The notes beneath the pieces were generated by a model. That model did no database searches and was not told where the DNA came from. It saw only the letters and a program-made list of their open reading frames with translations. From UBA1732 sp045114235 (GTDB lineage: Bacteria > Verrucomicrobiota > Lentisphaeria > Victivallales > UBA1829), in NCBI GenBank assembly GCA_045114235.1, contig JBGUKB010000109.1:1-20388 (forward strand): a stretch of 20,388 nt of DNA, given 5' to 3'. Position numbers and translations under genes: made by a program. Within the stretch, counting starts at the first letter, position 1, and each line of letters starts with the position of its first letter. Positions 12,738 to 18,490 of this stretch are shown one piece after another.

Positions 12738-15011
12738 ATGTCATTTCTCAGCGGCAGCATATTATGGAACTTATTATGGATCATTCCGTTGATCCTCGTT
12801 TTTGCCATCGCGGGCGGCTTCCGCCGGACCAGGCTTTTGCGTAAAATGTTCGGCACGGACGAACGCATCGCACGGTTCTCCAACGCCTCGTCCGGCAAGC
12901 GCATCTTCCGCGTCATTCTGCTTGCGCTCGTCGTTCTGCTCCTTGCCGTTGCCGCCGCCCGTCCGTCGTGGGGCAAACAGCTCATGCACGACACCAGCAC
13001 CGGACGTGACCTGCTCGTGGTGTTCGACGTCTCGAAAAGCATGCTCTCCGACGACGTGAAGCCGAGCCGCATGGACCACGCGAAATGGCTCGTGCGCGAA
13101 ATCGTAAAAAAGAATCCGGGCGACCGGTTCGGCCTGATCGCGTTCGCGGGCGAGTCCTTCCTGGTCTGCCCGCTGACCGTGGACCGGGCGAGCTTCATCC
13201 AGCTCGTGGACGACCTCGACGTCGACACGATCCCGGTCGGCGGCACCAACGTCCAGCTCGCGCTTGAGGAGGCCGTCAAGGCGTTCGAAGGCGCGCAGGG
13301 CACGCACAAGGCCGTCATCCTCGTGACCGACGGCGACGAGCTCACCGGACGCGGCGCGTCGGTCGTCAACGATCTTTCCAGGGCGCAGATCCCGATCTTC
13401 GCGGTCGGCGTCGGCGATCCTTCGAATCCGGCGGTCATCCGCGTCCCGGACGAGGACGGCAAGCTCCGCATCCTCACGGACCGCGAGGGAAATCCGGTCA
13501 AAAGCCCGCTTAACGAACCCCAGCTGACCGAACTCGCCCGCCGCACAGGCGGCATCTACGTCCGCTCCACCGCCGCATACAGCGGCATCGACGAACTCGA
13601 AACGCGCATCAAAGCACTTGACCGCAAGGAAAGCGAGAACGCCGTCTCCTCGTTCCGCCCCATCGAACGCCCCGCCTATCCGCTCACCGCCGCGATCATC
13701 CTGCTCGCGCTCTTCTTCTGCGTCTCCGAGTCGCGCCCGCGCTCCGTTCAAATGGTCCTTGCGCTCGCGACGGCGCTTCTGCTTTTCACGCTGCCGAATG
13801 AATCCCGCGCGCAAACCGCACCGGCGCCTGCTCAAATCCAGCAGACGCAGGCCGCCGCGCCGGCAGACAGCGAAGCCGGCGCGGAAGAAGCCGTGCCGGA
13901 GCCCGTCAGATCGGCGTCCGAACTCTACAATAGCGGCCTGGAACAGCAGCAGGTCGAGCACGACGACGAAAAAGCCCGTTCGTTCTACGAACGCGCCATC
14001 GCCGCGTCCGAAAAGGAACCGCTCGTGCGCGCCTCATCCTATCAGAATATTGGCGTGATCTCCCACCTCGATGCGCGTTCCAGCATGGAGGGTGCGGTCG
14101 GAAAACTCCAGGCGCAGGATCTGGATTCCGCCGAAAAGGAAGTCGGCGAAGCCCTGACCAAGCTGAACCTCGCCGAGGAACTTTACCGTGAAAGCATGCG
14201 TTCCGCCGCCGGAGACGCGTCCGTCGTCCGCAACCAGCAGATCCTCCTCGCCGACCGCAAACAGGCCGAGGAGATGAAGAAACAGATCGAAGAGCTGAAG
14301 AAGCTTATGGAACAGGCGCGCCAGCAGACGCAGCAGGCGCATGACCGGCAGCAGCAGGAAAACCAGCAGGACCAGCAGCAATCCGAGGATCAAAAACAGC
14401 AAAACGAACAGAATCAGGAACAGCACTCCGAGGATCAACAGCAGCAGTCCGAGGGTCAGGAGCAGAATCAGCAGTCCGAGGGTCAGCAGGACCAGCAACA
14501 GCAGCAGTCCGAAGGTCAGCAGCAGGAACAGCAGTCCGCGCAGGACATGACCAAACAGGCCGAAGAGACCGTTTCCGAGATGGAACAGAAGGCGTCCGAA
14601 ATGAATCAGGAAAACCGGAGACAGGCCGCCCAGCAGGCGCGCGAGGAACTTCAGAAAGCACGCGAGGAGCAGGAACAGGGCAACGGCGAAAAAGCCGAAG
14701 AACACCTGAAGAACGCGCTCGAGACGCTGAACCAGCAGGACCGGCAGGGCGAAAAAGACCAGCAGGACCGGCAGTCCGGCGATCAGGGCGAAGAGGACCA
14801 GGACGACCAGGACGAACAGGACCAGCAGCAACAGCAGAGCGAACAGAGCCAGGCGAACGCGCAGGAAGCTCCGGGCGAACTCGGCGATATCGAAAAACAA
14901 CAGGCGGAAGCCATTCTTGATATGATGTCGAGGGACGAGCTTGACTACAAGGACGCCAACCAGCTGCAGCGTCCGGCACGCTTGAACAACCGTGTGGAAA
15001 AGGACTGGTAA
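12738..15011 (+). CDS. BatB-BatC-type fusion: von Willebrand A membrane protein with TPR and Gln-rich region
   Basis: The protein has 757 residues. Hydrophobic segments lie near 7-25 and 57-74. A vWA domain follows with an intact MIDAS: DVSKS at 97-101, Thr170 in GGTN and Asp198 in VTDGDE. A membrane helix at about 314-331 follows. This first half is BatB/BatA-like. A second hydrophobic, signal-peptide-like segment (about 339-358, ending ESRAQT) leads into a TPR-like part (390-435), a helical part, then Gln/Glu/Asp-rich low complexity (526-710). The protein ends in VEKDW. The second half resembles BatC. Bat proteins were named for Bacteroides aerotolerance and are thought to form envelope complexes, though their exact role is unsettled. 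The ribosome site (AGAAG) is weak. The usual MoxR ATPase and DUF58 neighbours are not upstream; murD is. Confidence 0.82.
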   Translation: MSFLSGSILWNLLWIIPLILVFAIAGGFRRTRLLRKMFGTDERIARFSNASSGKRIFRVILLALVVLLLAVAAARPSWGKQLMHDTSTGRDLLVVFDVSKSMLSDDVKPSRMDHAKWLVREIVKKNPGDRFGLIAFAGESFLVCPLTVDRASFIQLVDDLDVDTIPVGGTNVQLALEEAVKAFEGAQGTHKAVILVTDGDELTGRGASVVNDLSRAQIPIFAVGVGDPSNPAVIRVPDEDGKLRILTDREGNPVKSPLNEPQLTELARRTGGIYVRSTAAYSGIDELETRIKALDRKESENAVSSFRPIERPAYPLTAAIILLALFFCVSESRPRSVQMVLALATALLLFTLPNESRAQTAPAPAQIQQTQAAAPADSEAGAEEAVPEPVRSASELYNSGLEQQQVEHDDEKARSFYERAIAASEKEPLVRASSYQNIGVISHLDARSSMEGAVGKLQAQDLDSAEKEVGEALTKLNLAEELYRESMRSAAGDASVVRNQQILLADRKQAEEMKKQIEELKKLMEQARQQTQQAHDRQQQENQQDQQQSEDQKQQNEQNQEQHSEDQQQQSEGQEQNQQSEGQQDQQQQQSEGQQQEQQSAQDMTKQAEETVSEMEQKASEMNQENRRQAAQQAREELQKAREEQEQGNGEKAEEHLKNALETLNQQDRQGEKDQQDRQSGDQGEEDQDDQDEQDQQQQQSEQSQANAQEAPGELGDIEKQQAEAILDMMSRDELDYKDANQLQRPARLNNRVEKDW
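14313..14537 (+). repeat. Gln-rich tandem repeat region within the BatB-BatC fusion gene
   Basis: CAG/CAA-dominated sequence encodes residues 526-600, with repeated units of the form QQSEGQ or SEDQ. The DNA phrase CAGCAGTCCGAGGGTCAG and close variants recur about every 30-36 bp near 14440-14540. Related Gln/Asp-rich sequence continues in looser form at 14730-14860. Such repeats are prone to length change by slippage. The encoded segment is probably disordered or coiled. Confidence 0.75.
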
Positions 15012-15015
15012 CACC

Positions 15016-17613
15016 ATGCTGAACAAATATTTGATCCCCCGACTTGCCGCATTCTTTCTCTTTCTTCTCGCGTTCGCGGCCGCCGCGGCCGACCTGAAGG
15101 TCTCCGTCCAGCCGCGCAACATCACCGCGGGCATGCGCGGATACGTCGAAATCTCCGCCGAGGATGTGAGCCGCCTCCAGATCAACCGGATGCCGGGCCG
15201 CGTCTCCGGGCTGGAATGGAACAGCGGCATCTCCAGCGGCTCCAGCATGTCCGTCGTCAACGGCGTGACCTCGTCGAAATACACGCTTCGCATTCCGTTC
15301 ACCGCCCGCGAGGAAGGCGAGTTCACGATCCCGTCGTTCGAGGTCATCGTGAACGGCAACACGCGCCAGCCGGAGAAGACGGAGCCGGTCAGGATCCGGG
15401 TTTCCGCCATGCCGAAGATCGACCCGTCGCAGGTGAACTCCAACGAGCCGGTCTACGCCCGCATGGCGTTCCCCGGCGTCGCGGAAAACAGAACTCCGTC
15501 GTTCTGGGTCGGCGAGGAGATCCCGCTCCAGCTCTCCATTTTCGTGCGCACGCCCTACGAGCTCCGCCTCGCGAACTACCCGGAGATCAAGCCCGCCAAC
15601 AGCAAGATGACGATCCGGTTCCACGATTTCCGCAAGATCAACCCGGAAGCGCCGAATTTCGAGTCCGTCTCCAGCCACAACCAGCGCCTCGGAAACATCC
15701 CGTACACCGTGTACGATTTTGACACCAAGTTCCGCGCGCTCGCGCCCGGCGAACTCCAGCTCGTCGCGGACACGGCGGTCGTCCTGCTCGACGAACGCGA
15801 CTTCTTCTCCGCGTTCACCTCGACCAGGCAGACCATCCGCGGCGCATCGCAGTCCATCACGATCAAGCCGCTCCCCGCCGCGCCCGCGGACGCCCCGTTC
15901 GTCGGGCTCATCGGGAAATGGGCTCCCGAGGCGTCCCTGTCGCCCGGCCCGTACCGCATCGGGGAACCGCTGAGCCTGAAATTCAATTTCACGGGCGAGG
16001 ACCAGACCGAAATGCTGAACATGCCGAAGATCGAACCTGAGCATTTCCGCGCATATCCGCCGGAGATCAAGGAAACGGCGTCCGGGGTCTCCGTGAGCTG
16101 CATCCTCATCCCCCTCGAGGCGGGCGAACAGACCATCTCCCTCAAATGCTCCACGTTCGACCCCGTGTCCGGCCAGTATGTGCCGTTCAGCTTCAAGGAA
16201 ACGATCAGCGTGGACAAGGCCGCATCCGGCATGGCAGCGATCCCGGCGGGCGCGGCGGTCGTGAACGCCGATCCCGACCTGATGAACACGCAGGGGTCGA
16301 CGCCGACGCCGGAAAGCATCCTGTACCTGCACGACGAGGACGACGGCGGGCGCGTGGCGATGCCGCTGGCCGTGAACGCGCTCTGGATCTCGCTCGGGCT
16401 GCTCCTCGCCGGGCTCACCTACGCGGGAGGAAGCGCGACCGTCGCCGCACGGAAACGTTCCCTCGAATCCGATCCGTCTGCCCGCAGGCGCATAGACGCC
16501 CGCGCCCGCAGAGGCAAGCTGGCGTCCGCCATCGAAAAGACGCCGCCGCAGGACCTGCCCGACAAAGTCGGCGCCGACCTGGCCGCGTTCTTCAACGACA
16601 TGCTGGACCTGCCGCCGGGCACCGCGCTCGGCGAGACCGCGTCCCGCGTGAAGGAGACAGCGCCGGAACTCGGCCGCCAGCTCGAAGACCTCGCGAACAC
16701 CGCCTGGATGCCGTCGCTCCGCGACCAGCTCAACGAGAAATTCCGCAAACAGCTCGCGTCCGCCGTCCGCAAGTTCGGCGCGATCGCGTTCATCCTGGGC
16801 GCGCTCTGCCTCGCCCTGCCCGCGTCCGCCGCAGAGGCGGAAGCCGCGCCCGCCGGCACAGCCGTCGAGGCGACCGCCGCTCAGCTCCCGAAAAACTCGG
16901 ACGAGGCGAAAACCGCCTACGACGCGGGGCAGTTCCGGCAGGCACTCGACTACTACGCATCGAAGATCGACCCGCGGAGCGTCTCGCCCGCCCTGCTCTA
17001 CAACATGGGCAACTGCTTCTACCAGCTCGGCGACTACCCGCGCGCCCTGGTCTGCTACGAACGCGCCCGCTACCTCCAGCCGCGCGATTCGGACATTTCC
17101 GGCAACCTGGAGCTCACGCGCCGGAAACTGCTTCTGCCGCCGAAATACCACGTGGAATCGCCCGCAGACTTCATGCTCGCGGCGCGCGATTTCCTGCGCA
17201 CGGACGAATGGCTCGTGGCGTGCGCGTGCGGGCTCGTGCTCGTGCTGATCGCCCTCGGGATGTTCTTCCAGCGCCATTCGAACCTGTGGCAATGGCCGTT
17301 CTATGCCGGGATCGTGGTCGTCGTGATCTGCGCCGCCGCGCTCATCGCGAAGGCGTCCGCCGACGATTCCGGACATGAGGCAATCGTGATTGTCCGCAAC
17401 ACGCCGCTGTACAGTCTGCCGTCCGCCGAGTCCGGGCGCGTGGAACAGTACCTGAAACCCGGCACGGAGGTCTCCATCGAGGAGAACCGCATGGACTGGG
17501 TGCGCGTACGGCTGGAGAACAACGACGAGGGCTGGGTGCGCGGCGCGAACCTGGCGCTTCTGTGGAGCAATTCGCCCGGCGACCTGGCGGCGCACGCCGA
17601 CGCCGCGCCGTAG
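15016..17613 (+). CDS. BatD-BatE-type fusion: oxygen-tolerance protein joined to TPR and SH3 domains
   Basis: The protein has 865 residues. A signal peptide is at 1-25 (ending AAAAAD), followed by beta-rich BatD-like domains (about 26-400) and a membrane helix near 452-476. A cytoplasmic-type helical segment spans 480-585. A second signal-peptide-like hydrophobic stretch (588-606, ending ALPASAAEA) leads into TPR units (about 628-690, e.g. ALLYNMGNCFYQLGDYPRALVCYERA). Two helices follow (about 732-751 and 761-780), then an SH3-like domain (788-850). The second half is BatE-like. I prefer ATG 15016, five bases after the previous stop and just before the signal peptide. A GTG at 14992 would add eight residues inside the upstream gene. 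It probably acts with the BatB-BatC fusion in an envelope complex. Confidence 0.82.
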   Translation: MLNKYLIPRLAAFFLFLLAFAAAAADLKVSVQPRNITAGMRGYVEISAEDVSRLQINRMPGRVSGLEWNSGISSGSSMSVVNGVTSSKYTLRIPFTAREEGEFTIPSFEVIVNGNTRQPEKTEPVRIRVSAMPKIDPSQVNSNEPVYARMAFPGVAENRTPSFWVGEEIPLQLSIFVRTPYELRLANYPEIKPANSKMTIRFHDFRKINPEAPNFESVSSHNQRLGNIPYTVYDFDTKFRALAPGELQLVADTAVVLLDERDFFSAFTSTRQTIRGASQSITIKPLPAAPADAPFVGLIGKWAPEASLSPGPYRIGEPLSLKFNFTGEDQTEMLNMPKIEPEHFRAYPPEIKETASGVSVSCILIPLEAGEQTISLKCSTFDPVSGQYVPFSFKETISVDKAASGMAAIPAGAAVVNADPDLMNTQGSTPTPESILYLHDEDDGGRVAMPLAVNALWISLGLLLAGLTYAGGSATVAARKRSLESDPSARRRIDARARRGKLASAIEKTPPQDLPDKVGADLAAFFNDMLDLPPGTALGETASRVKETAPELGRQLEDLANTAWMPSLRDQLNEKFRKQLASAVRKFGAIAFILGALCLALPASAAEAEAAPAGTAVEATAAQLPKNSDEAKTAYDAGQFRQALDYYASKIDPRSVSPALLYNMGNCFYQLGDYPRALVCYERARYLQPRDSDISGNLELTRRKLLLPPKYHVESPADFMLAARDFLRTDEWLVACACGLVLVLIALGMFFQRHSNLWQWPFYAGIVVVVICAAALIAKASADDSGHEAIVIVRNTPLYSLPSAESGRVEQYLKPGTEVSIEENRMDWVRVRLENNDEGWVRGANLALLWSNSPGDLAAHADAAP

Positions 17614-17642
17614 TTCATCCGGGCATCAAAAAGGAGGGGGTT

Positions 17643-18311
17643 ATGAAACATCTTTTGTTATCCGCCGTGCTGGCGCTCGTCTGCACCGTCCTGGCCGCCG
17701 CGCCGCAGTCCGACTTCGTGGTCCGGCTGCTCAACGGCGTCACGCTCGAAAACGCCACCGTCGACAACATGTCCGGGTCCCGCTTCATCGTGAGCGGACG
17801 CCTTCCGGACGGCAGCACCACGACGAAGACCGTCAGCTTCGCCGACCTCACACCGGAATCGCGCGACGCCCTGATGTGGCAGATGCGCGACCGCCTGATG
17901 CTCGACTCGAAACCCGGCTGGTTCTTCTCCGGGCCCGCGGTCGCGGGAAACGATCTCCCGCCCGCAAGCAGTTCCGGCGGCGGCATCCTGGTCCCAGCGG
18001 ACGCCCCGATCGTCCTGCCCGGCTCCCCCGGCCGGATCTCCCTCACGTCCATCACGGAACTGACCAACGGCACGCTCGGGTGGGCGGCCTCGTGGGACGG
18101 CGGGATCGTGGCGCAGCCGCAGCGTTTCGGCCGCATTTACGTCTACGGCGTGATCCTGCTCCAGGGGACGACCTGGTTCGGGAACGTCTATCCCACGACC
18201 CGTACCATCTGGTGGAAGGGGAACTACTTTCCGTGTTTCGCCACCACGCCCGAATTCGCGAAACGCATCAACGCCCTGACGAGGGAAAGCGGCGAGGAAA
18301 TGATGCAGTGA
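17643..18311 (+). CDS. Small secreted protein of unknown function
   Basis: This 222-residue protein has a clear signal peptide (MKHLLLSAVLALVCTVLAAAPQS) and a very strong AAGGAGG 5 nt before the ATG. Residues 24-75 (VVRLLNGVTLENATVDNMSG and on to ADLTPESRDAL) resemble a short beta-barrel module seen at the N-terminus of many PVC-group exported proteins, where it ends in an L-P/T-E motif. That is pattern memory, not a proven match. Residues 105-120 are Gly/Ser/Pro-rich. The C-terminal part is aromatic-rich (GWAASWDGG, TTWFGNVYPTTRTIWWKGNYFPCF). I do not recognise a catalytic motif. It lies 29 nt after the bat genes and probably shares their transcript, so it may be an envelope accessory. An upstream extension overlaps the previous gene and is not supported. 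Confidence 0.75.
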   Translation: MKHLLLSAVLALVCTVLAAAPQSDFVVRLLNGVTLENATVDNMSGSRFIVSGRLPDGSTTTKTVSFADLTPESRDALMWQMRDRLMLDSKPGWFFSGPAVAGNDLPPASSSGGGILVPADAPIVLPGSPGRISLTSITELTNGTLGWAASWDGGIVAQPQRFGRIYVYGVILLQGTTWFGNVYPTTRTIWWKGNYFPCFATTPEFAKRINALTRESGEEMMQ

Positions 18312-18352
18312 CGCCCCTGTTTCTGTTCGACTTCGATTTTTGGAATCAAAAC

Positions 18353-18367
18353 AACGTTACTAACGTT
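18353..18367. promoter_or_regulatory. Perfect palindrome upstream of the GH95 promoter, candidate operator
   Basis: AACGTTA-C-TAACGTT has 7-bp perfect arms around one central base. It lies about 50 bp upstream of the -35 box of the GH95 gene. The size and symmetry fit a dimeric regulator such as a LacI- or GntR-type protein. No regulator gene is in the window. The half-site CGTTA also occurs in the lon palindrome. Confidence 0.45.
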
Positions 18368-18416
18368 TCTTTCACGAAAAAAAGCACCAAAAATATTTAA
18401 AAGGGTGGAAAGCGTC

Positions 18417-18445
18417 TTGAAAACGGCTTGATTCCATGCTATATT
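18417..18445 (+). promoter_or_regulatory. Sigma70-type promoter of the GH95 gene
   Basis: TTGAAA (18417-18422), exactly 17 nt, then TATATT (18440-18445), with a TG one base upstream making an extended -10. The predicted start is near 18452, giving a leader of about 40 nt that ends in AAGGAG before the ATG at 18491. Confidence 0.75.
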
Positions 18446-18447
18446 CC

Positions 18448-18481
18448 CCTTGAAACCCAAATTCAACCTCAAGTTTCAAGG
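18448..18481. promoter_or_regulatory. Inverted repeat at the transcription start and ribosome site of the GH95 gene
   Basis: The 9-bp perfect arms CCTTGAAAC (18448-18456) and GTTTCAAGG (18473-18481) are separated by 16 nt. The left arm straddles the predicted transcription start and the right arm ends in the Shine-Dalgarno AAGGAG. Most of the left arm would be lost from a transcript starting near 18452, so action as a DNA operator seems likelier than an RNA hairpin. Confidence 0.55.
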
Positions 18482-18490
18482 AGATTCATC

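Noticed and set aside
14341..14550. CAG-rich tract considered as a CRISPR-like or non-coding repeat array
   Set aside because: The repeats are in frame within an intact coding sequence, vary in unit length and have no unique spacers.
14305..17595. Very long minus-strand open frame opposite the bat genes
   Set aside because: It is antisense to recognisable vWA, BatD, TPR and SH3 sequence. Its low-complexity Arg/Val/Glu product has no domain and no ribosome site was seen.
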